Assembly: GCA_913057645.1 (NCBI GenBank)
Contig: CAJXOU010000015.1
Coordinates: 1-52,722 of the forward strand
Reading direction: 5' to 3'
Source: an uncultured Rhodobiaceae bacterium
GTDB taxonomy: Bacteria; Pseudomonadota; Alphaproteobacteria; Parvibaculales; Parvibaculaceae
DNA length: 52,722 nt
The stretch's first letter is position 1; every line of letters starts with the position of its first letter. Positions 15,222-22,589 of this stretch are shown one piece after another. Both the position numbers and the translations under genes were made by a program. A model generated the notes under the pieces. It was not told the DNA's origin. It saw only the letters and a list, made by a program, of their open reading frames with translations, and did no database searches.

Positions 15222-16730
15222 TTGCTCTTTAATTCGCCCGTATTCCTCTTTGGCTTCCTGCCGCTGACGGCGCTGCTGTGCTTTGTCATCCGGGCGAAGC
15301 TTGGCCGCGAGGCAAGCCTCGGTTTCCTCGTTCTGGCCTCGCTCTTCTTCTATGGCTGGTGGAACCCTGTTTACCTGCCACTGCTGATCGGCCTTGCCGT
15401 CTTCAATTTCGTGATGGCGCGCGCGATCATGACGGAGCGGCTGAAACCGCGGGGCGGTTGGGCGACCTACCTGACGGCTTTCGGCGTGACGGTCGACCTC
15501 GCCTCGCTCGCCTTCTTCAAATACACAGACTTCCTGATCGGAACGTCGAACGCCGTCCTGGATACCGGGTTCGAGTTGCAGCACATCGTACTGCCGCTTG
15601 CGATCTCCTTCTTCACCTTCCAGAAGATCGCCTATCTGGTGGACGCCCGGCGAGGGGAGGTCGAGCCGCACTCTTTCCTCGAATACTGCTTTTTCGTGAT
15701 GTTCTTTCCGCAGCTCATCGCGGGGCCCATCGTCCATCACAAGGAAATCTTCTCGCAGACGAAGAAGGTCCGCGGTTTCGCCTTCGACCGGATGAACGTC
15801 GCCATCGGCCTCACGATCTTCTTTGCCGGTCTCTTCAAGAAGGTGGTGCTGGCCGACAACGTCGCGCTGGTCGCGACGCCCGTTTTCGCCGAAGCGGCGA
15901 ACGGGGGCAGCATCGGCTTCTTCGAGGCATGGGAGGGGATGCTCGCCTATACCTTCCAGCTCTATTTCGACTTCTCCGGCTATTCCGACATGGCGATCGG
16001 TGCGGCGCGCATCTTCGGGATCAAGCTGCCGCTCAACTTCCATTCGCCCTATCAGGCGCTCAACATCACCGATTTCTGGCGCCGCTGGCACATGACGCTG
16101 TCGCGGTTCCTGCGCGACTATCTCTACATTTCGCTCGGCGGCAACCGGCGCGGCAAGGCACGTCGCTATCTCAATCTCTTCATCACCATGGCGTTGGGCG
16201 GGCTCTGGCACGGACCGGCCTGGACCTTCATGCTCTGGGGCGCGGCGCATGGCCTGATGCTGATCGTGAACCATGGCTGGAGCGCGCTGCCCATCCGCAG
16301 GATCAACACCTGGTGGTCGCGCGGCTTTGCCCGCGCACTCACTTTTCTCTGCGCGGCTCTTGCATGGGTGCTTTTCCGGGCCGCCGATCTCGATGCCGCT
16401 TCCGCCATCTATAGCGGCCTCGTCGCCGTGCCGGATATCGGCGATGGCGGCCGCCTAGTGGAAGACCTCGCCTGGCTCGCCTTCTGGATGGGCATCGTCT
16501 GGTTCTGGCCGAACACACAGCAATGGCTTGCGATGGTACGCCCTGCCTTCAACTACAAATGGGCGGACCGCAAAGCCGATCCGCTACTTTTGCCGGTCGA
16601 CGGCACGAAGTTTCAACGTCTGGCACTCTGGCGTCCGAGCGGCAGGGTTGCGATTGCCGTTGGCTTGATGGCTGCTGCATCCTTCCTGAGTCTGCAGCGC
16701 GTCAGCGAATTCCTCTATTTCCAGTTCTGA
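15222..16730 (+). CDS. MBOAT-family O-acyltransferase (AlgI-like)
   Basis: A 502-residue polytopic inner-membrane protein with about ten or more hydrophobic segments. MBOAT proteins of the AlgI/PatA type move acetyl groups across or at the membrane for polysaccharide O-acetylation. The family landmarks are present: FSGYSDMAIGAARIFGI, LNFHSPYQALNITDFWRRWH, and the invariant His in GGLWHGPAWTFMLWGAAHG. The start is TTG 15222, giving MLFNSPVFLFGF, which matches the conserved MLFNS start of the family. The ribosome site is weak. The SGNH-like partner starts 14 bases downstream. No polysaccharide synthesis genes are adjacent, so the acetylated glycan is unknown. Confidence 0.92.
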   Translation: MLFNSPVFLFGFLPLTALLCFVIRAKLGREASLGFLVLASLFFYGWWNPVYLPLLIGLAVFNFVMARAIMTERLKPRGGWATYLTAFGVTVDLASLAFFKYTDFLIGTSNAVLDTGFELQHIVLPLAISFFTFQKIAYLVDARRGEVEPHSFLEYCFFVMFFPQLIAGPIVHHKEIFSQTKKVRGFAFDRMNVAIGLTIFFAGLFKKVVLADNVALVATPVFAEAANGGSIGFFEAWEGMLAYTFQLYFDFSGYSDMAIGAARIFGIKLPLNFHSPYQALNITDFWRRWHMTLSRFLRDYLYISLGGNRRGKARRYLNLFITMALGGLWHGPAWTFMLWGAAHGLMLIVNHGWSALPIRRINTWWSRGFARALTFLCAALAWVLFRAADLDAASAIYSGLVAVPDIGDGGRLVEDLAWLAFWMGIVWFWPNTQQWLAMVRPAFNYKWADRKADPLLLPVDGTKFQRLALWRPSGRVAIAVGLMAAASFLSLQRVSEFLYFQF

Positions 16731-16744
16731 ATGCGCATCTACAG

Positions 16745-17767
16745 ATGACCATGAACAGGCACATACCCGGCTACCTCGCGGCGATCGCGGCGACGATCAT
16801 CGCTTGTATCGTTGCGGTCTTCGCGGCGAATGCCCTGGTCGATCCGATGTGGTATTTCGGCGGCAACAAGCTCGGCACGGTCAACTACGCCTTTAACGAG
16901 CGGCTCAGCAAGGTGAACCTCTTCGAGGCGAACGTAGACGAGTATGACTGCGTGATTTTCGGCGACAGCCGCGTGACGCTGCTGCCGCAGGACGAGATCA
17001 AGGGGTACCGCTGCTTCAACTTCGCCTTTTCGGCGGGAAAGGCGGAGGAGGCGGTCGCCTATGCGCGATATCTGCGCGCCAACGGGTTTAGCCCCGACCT
17101 CGTCATCATGGGTGTTCCCGGCGCCGCCTTCCGCGAGCGGATCGGTGGTACCAACATCCCCTCCTTCATCCGCGAAGAGACGGCGCCGAAATCCGCCTAT
17201 CTCACCTATCTGTCCTTCGACACGCTGTCGATGTCCCACCAGACGCTTTTCGGGGAATCGCCACTCGACCGGGTTTACACCCTGAACTTCAAGTGTCGTG
17301 TCGCGCCGGGTGCGCCCGACTACGACCCTTCCGTTCCGATCCGGGACCTGATGGCAGGCCGCTTCACGGGCTCGTTCCGCGTGAAGTTCTATGACGAGCT
17401 GAGAGAGATATTTCCCGAAGCGGAACTCGTCGGTTACGTACCGCCGATCTCGGCCTGGGCCGTCGACGCTTATGCGAAATCCGGCTGGCTGGAGGATTAT
17501 GTGAAAGCCCTTCATCTCGCATCGGAGAAGTTCGACCGTTTCATCGATTTTGGTGTGCCGTCATCGCTCACCATCGATACCGCGAACACTTATGACGGCA
17601 CGCATTATTCCGAGCCGGCAAACAGCATCATCGCGGCGTCCCTGCTTGAGGAGATGCATCGCGACGCGCTTGATGTGAAGCGCGTGAGTGCGGAAGAGAT
17701 GCTGGAGGTCTACCGGGAGAGGCTTGAGCGCTACAGGTCGGAGCTTGAAGCCGGGCTCGGGAATTAG
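16745..17767 (+). CDS. Membrane-anchored SGNH/AlgJ-like protein paired with the MBOAT
   Basis: A 340-residue protein with one N-terminal membrane segment (GYLAAIAATIIACIVAVFAA) and a periplasmic body. VIFGDSRVTLL near residue 69 gives a GDS-type Ser. YDGTHYSEPAN near the C-terminus gives the Asp-x-x-His pair, as in SGNH hydrolase/AlgJ/AlgX proteins. Such proteins receive acetyl groups from an MBOAT and place them on a polysaccharide. The longer frame from 16523 overlaps the MBOAT gene and is not credible. ATG 16745 (or 16751) fits the signal-anchor. It follows the MBOAT stop by 14 bases. The acceptor is unknown. Confidence 0.75.
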   Translation: MTMNRHIPGYLAAIAATIIACIVAVFAANALVDPMWYFGGNKLGTVNYAFNERLSKVNLFEANVDEYDCVIFGDSRVTLLPQDEIKGYRCFNFAFSAGKAEEAVAYARYLRANGFSPDLVIMGVPGAAFRERIGGTNIPSFIREETAPKSAYLTYLSFDTLSMSHQTLFGESPLDRVYTLNFKCRVAPGAPDYDPSVPIRDLMAGRFTGSFRVKFYDELREIFPEAELVGYVPPISAWAVDAYAKSGWLEDYVKALHLASEKFDRFIDFGVPSSLTIDTANTYDGTHYSEPANSIIAASLLEEMHRDALDVKRVSAEEMLEVYRERLERYRSELEAGLGN

Positions 17768-18372
17768 GCGCAGGCGGGCAGACGCACCGCGCATTCGGTT
17801 GCGAGCGGGGCGATGACCACGAAAATCTGGTCCGTGCCGCTGCCCGATGCGGTAACCGGGAAGACCCCACGATAGACCTTGATGAAATCCTTGGCCTGGA
17901 TCGGCAGGTTCGTAGCCGAGATGATGGGCCGGCCTTCTTCAAGCACCCGCGCGAATTCCTGACGGCGAATGGTTGCGCCTTCGGGGGTCAGATTATCGCC
18001 AAGCATTTTCCCCGTGTAGTCGATACCGAAAAGATCGGTACAGCCCGTTCCCGCGAGACGGTAGCGGAATTCTGTCGTCGAATGAAAACGCAGGACTTCC
18101 AGAACCATGAGCCATGGCAACACGCCCGCGATTTCGGCCGGATTGATACGGCTGCGAGGCGGAATGACGGTATCATGGGCATGCAGCATCCAATAGGCCC
18201 CGAAGGCCCGGACGGGATGCCGCTCGGAAATGGCATCGATTTCGATTTCGCTGTAACCCACGGCGCGGTCCGGTAGGGCTGTTGATACTCCTGACCGGAA
18301 GTTTTGCTCGAAATCACTTACCAAAGCGTGACCGAACGGAGGCGAAAAATGCCGTTCCCTGGTGTGAGACAC
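17764..18372 (-). CDS. PAS-domain (PAS_5-type) protein
   Basis: A 202-residue soluble protein built around one PAS-like domain of the alphaproteobacterial PAS_5 type. It has the AYWMLHAHDTVIPPRSRINPAEIAGVLPW region (in part), then FRYRLAGTGCTDLFG, GKMLGDNL and a final FPVTASGSGTDQIFVVIAPL strand. Its role is unknown. These proteins are thought to sense or bind a small ligand but carry no output domain. The frame opens with GTG 18372, which lacks a convincing ribosome site, so the real start may be later. It lies 33 bases after the enoyl-CoA hydratase gene on the same strand and may be the last gene of that operon. Its stop overlaps the stop of the SGNH-like gene by four bases. Confidence 0.75.
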   Translation of the reverse strand: MSHTRERHFSPPFGHALVSDFEQNFRSGVSTALPDRAVGYSEIEIDAISERHPVRAFGAYWMLHAHDTVIPPRSRINPAEIAGVLPWLMVLEVLRFHSTTEFRYRLAGTGCTDLFGIDYTGKMLGDNLTPEGATIRRQEFARVLEEGRPIISATNLPIQAKDFIKVYRGVFPVTASGSGTDQIFVVIAPLATECAVRLPACA

Positions 18373-18405
18373 GTTGAAAAACGGTCTGGAAACGGGATGA
18401 AGTCT

Positions 18406-19218
18406 TCAGCGCTTGTTGATGTCCTCGCCGCCATCGAGGAATGCCTGCATTGCATCGACAGCATCGTCATCGCAAGAGATCAATACACTGAAACGTCCGC
18501 GCGCATGCCCACACGCGTCGTCGAGCGACTTGTCCACGCTCCGTTTGACGAGAGCTTTCGCCTCGGCGATCCCGGCCGCGGGCATCGCTGCAAGCTCTGC
18601 GGCGATCTCCCTGGCGCGCTCGAGTGCCGGACCTGTCGTCACCTCGTGAACCATGCCGAGTTCCTTTGCCTCATTTGGCCCCACGGTTCGTCCGCGCAGG
18701 ATCAGCTCAAGCGCTCTTGCTTCACCGATCAGACGGGGCAGGCGTTCCGTTCCGCCCGCGCCCGGGAAGATCCCGATATTCGTTTCGGGCAGGCCTAATC
18801 GGTAGTCACTCTTTTCTGCAATCCGGATGTCGCAACAGAGCGCAAATTCGAACCCGCCGCCTTGAGCAAAACCGTTGATGGCCGCGATGGTCGGCTTCGA
18901 CATACGGTCAACCTTGTCGAACACCGCTGAAATCGCGTTCCCGCGCTCGCCTGCCGCCATCATCTGCTCTTCCGTGCTACCGCTCTCCTTGATCTGAGCG
19001 GCAACAGCGACAATCTCGGCGACATCGTAGTGACGGATAAAGACACCTGGTACGCCGCCGGTAAATATCACCGCACGCACCGCTTCATCGTCTGCCAGGC
19101 GGTCGACGATCACACGAAGTTCCGCTACCTGCGCTGCGTTCATGTAGCCGCGCGGCGGGTTGTTGAAAGTCACGATGGCGATTGCGTCGGCGGTTTCGAC
19201 GCTGACGAGATCGTTCAT
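18406..19218 (-). CDS. Enoyl-CoA hydratase/isomerase family protein
   Basis: A 270-residue crotonase-fold enzyme that normally adds water to 2-enoyl-CoA in beta-oxidation. The oxyanion-hole and active-site regions are visible: AAINGFAQGGGFEFALCCD with the first Glu, and GLPETNIGIFPGAGGTERLPRLIG with the second. Both catalytic Glu positions of true hydratases are kept. The start is ATG 19218 (MNDLVSVE). It overlaps the stop of the upstream DUF6285-like gene as ATGA, showing translational coupling. The longer frame to 19365 is an artefact. It is the fourth gene of a tight operon and probably processes the enoyl-CoA formed by the pathway that uses the APH-type kinase. Confidence 0.9.
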   Translation of the reverse strand: MNDLVSVETADAIAIVTFNNPPRGYMNAAQVAELRVIVDRLADDEAVRAVIFTGGVPGVFIRHYDVAEIVAVAAQIKESGSTEEQMMAAGERGNAISAVFDKVDRMSKPTIAAINGFAQGGGFEFALCCDIRIAEKSDYRLGLPETNIGIFPGAGGTERLPRLIGEARALELILRGRTVGPNEAKELGMVHEVTTGPALERAREIAAELAAMPAAGIAEAKALVKRSVDKSLDDACGHARGRFSVLISCDDDAVDAMQAFLDGGEDINKR

Positions 19219-19601
19219 TTGCCTTGCCCGCTTTCTTCGAGCGCGCGCCGGTAGCCTGAATATTTGGGCTGGTCGATGGCGACCTTGGTAAGTGTCGTCT
19301 CCCAGAGGTGGTCCTTGAGGCCGGGCGTGTCGAGCGTCAGTTCGCCTTTTTCGATCCTGACGCAAAGCTCCCGGTTCAATTCCTCCATCGTCCCGTCCCT
19401 GGCGAGGAGAGCCCTGAGCCGCGCCAGCTCTCCAGCGGCGGCCTCCGGGCCGATCTCCATTTCGCGCTTTACGATGTCCAGCGCATTCGCCGCCACCCGG
19501 GCATGAAACGCGGCATGGCCCTGCAACTGCGGCATGGCGTGATTGCGAATGAACTCGGTTACGGCTTCCACGAGTTCGATGGCGGAAGGCTGATCCTGCA
19601 T
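19215..19601 (-). CDS. Small DUF6285-like protein, partner of the APH-type kinase
   Basis: A 128-residue helical, charged protein without signal or membrane segment (LVEAVTEFIRNHAMPQL, FHARVAANALDIVKREM, a C-terminal PKYSGYRRALE). From memory it fits DUF6285, a family found beside APH-type phosphotransferases of acyl-CoA pathways. In the levulinate operon of Pseudomonas putida the kinase LvaA needs the small protein LvaB, and this pair has the same size ratio and order. The family link is my inference and needs a profile search. It starts four bases after the kinase stop and ends overlapping the hydratase start. Confidence 0.7.
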   Translation of the reverse strand: MQDQPSAIELVEAVTEFIRNHAMPQLQGHAAFHARVAANALDIVKREMEIGPEAAAGELARLRALLARDGTMEELNRELCVRIEKGELTLDTPGLKDHLWETTLTKVAIDQPKYSGYRRALEESGQGK

Positions 19602-19605
19602 GGTG

Positions 19606-20622
19606 TCACTCCGTCCCTTTGAGCGGTGCGAGAAGGCGCATCAAATCGACCTCAGTCTCTGAAGAGCGTCGTCCGATCGTTGCCCGTTCGACCGATCGAT
19701 CGCCCTGCAGGAAGGCCGATGCCATTCCCATGCACATGACGCCCCATTTGAGCGTACCGAGAACTTCCCAGAACTTGACGCGGGCCGGATCGACCTTGTC
19801 GCCACCTCCCGCTTCATAGCCCTCAAAGAGGTCTTCCCGGGTACCGAAACCACCGACCGGCATGTCGATATTGCCAAATCGCCAGGGGTTGATGCAGATC
19901 CAGGAGAGATCGGCCATTGGATCGCCGACATGTGCGATCTCCCAGTCCAGAACAGCGCGCAAACCGTCTGGGCCGATCATGAGATTACCGTTGCGGAAAT
20001 CCCCATGCACCAGGGTCAGCTCCGCCGTGTCGGGCGGCGCATTGTCCCTCAGCCAGCGGAACGCCAGTTCGAACACGGGATGAGGGTAGTCGAGCTGCTT
20101 GTAGGTCTGGAAATACTGCTCGACCTCATCTTTGCCGGTGGCAACGCGCAGCTGCGGCAGCGTCGCCTTGTCGATCTTGTGGAGCCGCGCGATGACTTCC
20201 CCGCATTGCCGGGCAAGCTTCGGGCGTGCTTCCGCAAACTCCTCGTCGCGAAGAATCTTCCTGGCGAGCGTTTCACCGGGGATACGATCCATGACGAAAC
20301 CTTGCCCGATGCCATCTTCCTCGGTCAGCACGTGCCGTACGGGCGGAACGGGTACGCCGGCCGCCCCGGCGAGCCTGATCAGTTCGGCCTCGGTTTCGAG
20401 GGCCACCGCCGTTCCCGACCGCCCGGTATCGCGTACACCGCCTGGTGCGCGCCTGAGAATGAGCGGCACGGCGCCGTCACTGGTCGTCGCATCGAAGGAC
20501 CATATCTCCTGGCTCGCGCCGCCAGAAAGCCGTTTCAGCCCGGCGATTCCCGTCGCGCCGTCGATATGTTTGCGCGCCACCTCGGCGAGCGGCGCTGCGA
20601 TCGGATTTGCCTCCGCACCCAT
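19606..20622 (-). CDS. APH-family phosphotransferase (LvaA/ACAD10-type kinase)
   Basis: A 338-residue kinase-fold protein. LVHGDFRNGNLMIG gives the catalytic HxDxxxxN and VLDWEIAHVGDPMADLSW the metal-binding D-W-E motif of the ACAD10/11-like subgroup, not of antibiotic-resistance enzymes. Members of this subgroup are known to phosphorylate the hydroxyl of 4-hydroxyacyl-CoA, for example LvaA in levulinate catabolism and the kinase domains of ACAD10/11. Start ATG 20622 lies one base after the stop of the upstream AttH-like gene. The longer frame would overlap it. The gene order (kinase, small protein, hydratase) supports acyl-CoA metabolism. The acyl-CoA dehydrogenase partner of that pathway is not in the window. 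Confidence 0.85.
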   Translation of the reverse strand: MGAEANPIAAPLAEVARKHIDGATGIAGLKRLSGGASQEIWSFDATTSDGAVPLILRRAPGGVRDTGRSGTAVALETEAELIRLAGAAGVPVPPVRHVLTEEDGIGQGFVMDRIPGETLARKILRDEEFAEARPKLARQCGEVIARLHKIDKATLPQLRVATGKDEVEQYFQTYKQLDYPHPVFELAFRWLRDNAPPDTAELTLVHGDFRNGNLMIGPDGLRAVLDWEIAHVGDPMADLSWICINPWRFGNIDMPVGGFGTREDLFEGYEAGGGDKVDPARVKFWEVLGTLKWGVMCMGMASAFLQGDRSVERATIGRRSSETEVDLMRLLAPLKGTE

Positions 20623-20623
20623 T

Positions 20624-21658
20624 TCAGTGCCCCGCGCCGACCGGCCTGCCATCGACGATCTGGTCGAGATATTCCGAAAGGCCGTATCCCGTCATACCGT
20701 TGCAGCGATACTCGGTCATGCCTTCGGTAATGCGGGTGTTGAGCTCCTGACCATCTGCATCCTTGCGCCGGTTGCGAAGTGGGATCAGCGACATCACGCG
20801 ACCCTCGACATCGTAAGCCTCGCCTGATTCCGTTTCGACATGCGCGCGCAGCGCGGTCTGGTACCAGTTCTCGTCCCAGTCGCTGTCGATCCGGCAGCTC
20901 TTGATGAGGTCATACTTGCCGTCCTTCAGCACCATGCCGCCCTGGCGCTGCTGGCCTTCGGCATTCGTCACAATGGAAATCATCATGCCGAAGTCGCGGC
21001 CGAAGTTCATCGGCAGCCACCGGTACCAGTGGATCGCCTGCCAATAGCGCGGGCCCCAGCTCTTGTCGCGAAGGCCGAAACCCTCGACCTCGAATGTCTC
21101 GTCGCCGATCTTGAAACGGCCCTTCGCGGCCATGTGCTGTTCGTAGTGCGCCTTGGCGAACGATTTCTCTGGATCGATGTCAAGCGCCGAGCCGTCTTCC
21201 TTCACCGTCTCTCCGCCAAACATCGGCGACACACCCTCATAGTCGAGTTCGACCTCGCAGGGTACGACCGGGTTCTCCTTGAAGGCGCGCGCCGGGTCCG
21301 ACATGTCAAACGGTTGTGCGAGCACGACCACCTTGCCGGAATAGGTCAGCCGAAGTCGCTTGAAGGGTTCGATCACCTCGATCTTCATGCCGCCGGCATT
21401 CATCTCGTCGTTGTTTTCGATCTTGGGACGGCCATACATGAAAGCGACACGCCCATCGGGCAGATAGAGGCAGACCGACATTTCCGCCTGGCCCTCGTTC
21501 GGCCGGTTGCCGAGCCGGAACCAGCCGCCGGTCTTGCGCTCCGGGTCGAACATGTTGAAATACATGCTCTCGTTATAATTCGACGCCTTGTCAGGCGAGT
21601 GGGTGTATTCGTCTTCCGGCAGTAACCGGACCTTGAAGCCGGACGGAGCGTTCGCCAT
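20624..21658 (-). CDS. AttH/CrtC-like lipocalin-fold protein of unknown substrate
   Basis: A 344-residue soluble, beta-rich protein without signal peptide. WFRLGNRPNEGQAEM near the start, a central GFGLRDKSWGPRYW motif and RWLPMNFGRDFGMM resemble the duplicated lipocalin-like barrels of the AttH/CrtC (hydroxyneurosporene synthase-like) superfamily. These are found in CoA and steroid catabolic operons as DUF7064/7065-like proteins (family name from memory). No enzymatic residues can be assigned safely. The ATG at 21658 is preceded by AGGGAGAATCGGC. It is the first gene of a four-gene operon, one base from the kinase gene. It is probably a hydrophobic-ligand binding protein or hydratase acting on the same substrate. 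Confidence 0.7.
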   Translation of the reverse strand: MANAPSGFKVRLLPEDEYTHSPDKASNYNESMYFNMFDPERKTGGWFRLGNRPNEGQAEMSVCLYLPDGRVAFMYGRPKIENNDEMNAGGMKIEVIEPFKRLRLTYSGKVVVLAQPFDMSDPARAFKENPVVPCEVELDYEGVSPMFGGETVKEDGSALDIDPEKSFAKAHYEQHMAAKGRFKIGDETFEVEGFGLRDKSWGPRYWQAIHWYRWLPMNFGRDFGMMISIVTNAEGQQRQGGMVLKDGKYDLIKSCRIDSDWDENWYQTALRAHVETESGEAYDVEGRVMSLIPLRNRRKDADGQELNTRITEGMTEYRCNGMTGYGLSEYLDQIVDGRPVGAGH

Positions 21659-21845
21659 GCCGATTCTCCCTGGATCGATCGGGGTTCTGCGACCCCATTT
21701 TAATGTCTGATGGCCTCATGATGGAGCCGTCGAGCCTGACAGGGAAGCCCCGCAGTGCTATGAAGAAGCGGCACGCCCGAAGGCCAAGCGTGCCCCGGCG
21801 TCAATAGGACGCCACAATTGCGAGATGAGGCCTACGGCGGGCTGA

Positions 21846-22589
21846 ATGAGCGATCCAGGCAGTGAAAATCCCGAAAAGGGCGGTTCCGAACCGCATTTGA
21901 TTCTGCCGGCCAAACCGTCAGGGTTCATGACGAGAATTCGGAACTATTTCCTGACCGGCCTCGTCGTCGCGGCTCCGATCGGGCTGACCATATGGATCAC
22001 GCGCTGGTTCATCGACCTGGTCGACACCTGGTTCACGCCCCTCATTCCGGAGCGTTACCAGCCGGACGTCTACCTGCCTTTCGACATTCCCGGTCTTGGC
22101 CTCATCATCGCTTTCGTGCTGCTCACGCTGCTCGGTGCGCTGACGGCTAATTTCTTCGGCCGCACGGTGCTGAATTTCGGCGAGCGGCTCGTCGCACGGA
22201 TGCCGGTGGTACGCAGCATCTACGGCGCTCTGAAGCAGATTTTCGAGACGGTCATTTCGCAGTCGAACGCCTCTTTCCGCGAGGTTGGCCTGATCGAATA
22301 TCCCCGCAAGGGCATCTACTGCATCGTTTTCATCACGACGCAGACCAAAGGAGAATTGGTGGACAAGACCGGGCATGAGCTCGTCAGCGTCTTCTTGCCG
22401 ACGACGCCGAATCCGACCTCCGGTTTCCTGCTCTTCGTGCCCAAACAGGATGTTCAGGTACTCGACATGACGATCGAAGAGGGCGCGAAGCTCATCATTT
22501 CGGCGGGGCTTGTCGAGCCGTCTCGCAAGACGCTCGAAGAAATCCCCGACGCCGTTCCTCTCGGAAATCCTCCAACCGGATCATCCTGA
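21846..22589 (+). CDS. DUF502 family membrane protein
   Basis: A 247-residue inner-membrane protein of the DUF502 family. There are two N-terminal transmembrane helices (YFLTGLVVAAPIGLTIWITR, and GLGLIIAFVLLTLLGALTAN). A conserved FGERLVARMPVVRSIYGALKQIF segment in part and FLPTTPNPTSGFLLFVPKQD in the soluble C-terminal part follow. The function is unknown. Family members are widely conserved in proteobacteria, and the plant COV proteins are related. The start is ATG 21846 with a weak ribosome site. Its 3' end overlaps the 3' end of recG by nine bases on the opposite strand. Confidence 0.9.
   Translation: MSDPGSENPEKGGSEPHLILPAKPSGFMTRIRNYFLTGLVVAAPIGLTIWITRWFIDLVDTWFTPLIPERYQPDVYLPFDIPGLGLIIAFVLLTLLGALTANFFGRTVLNFGERLVARMPVVRSIYGALKQIFETVISQSNASFREVGLIEYPRKGIYCIVFITTQTKGELVDKTGHELVSVFLPTTPNPTSGFLLFVPKQDVQVLDMTIEEGAKLIISAGLVEPSRKTLEEIPDAVPLGNPPTGSS

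Noticed and set aside
15123-16274. A 383-codon minus-strand frame opposite the MBOAT gene
   Set aside because: The highly charged Glu/Arg translation is the usual antisense of a hydrophobic membrane protein.
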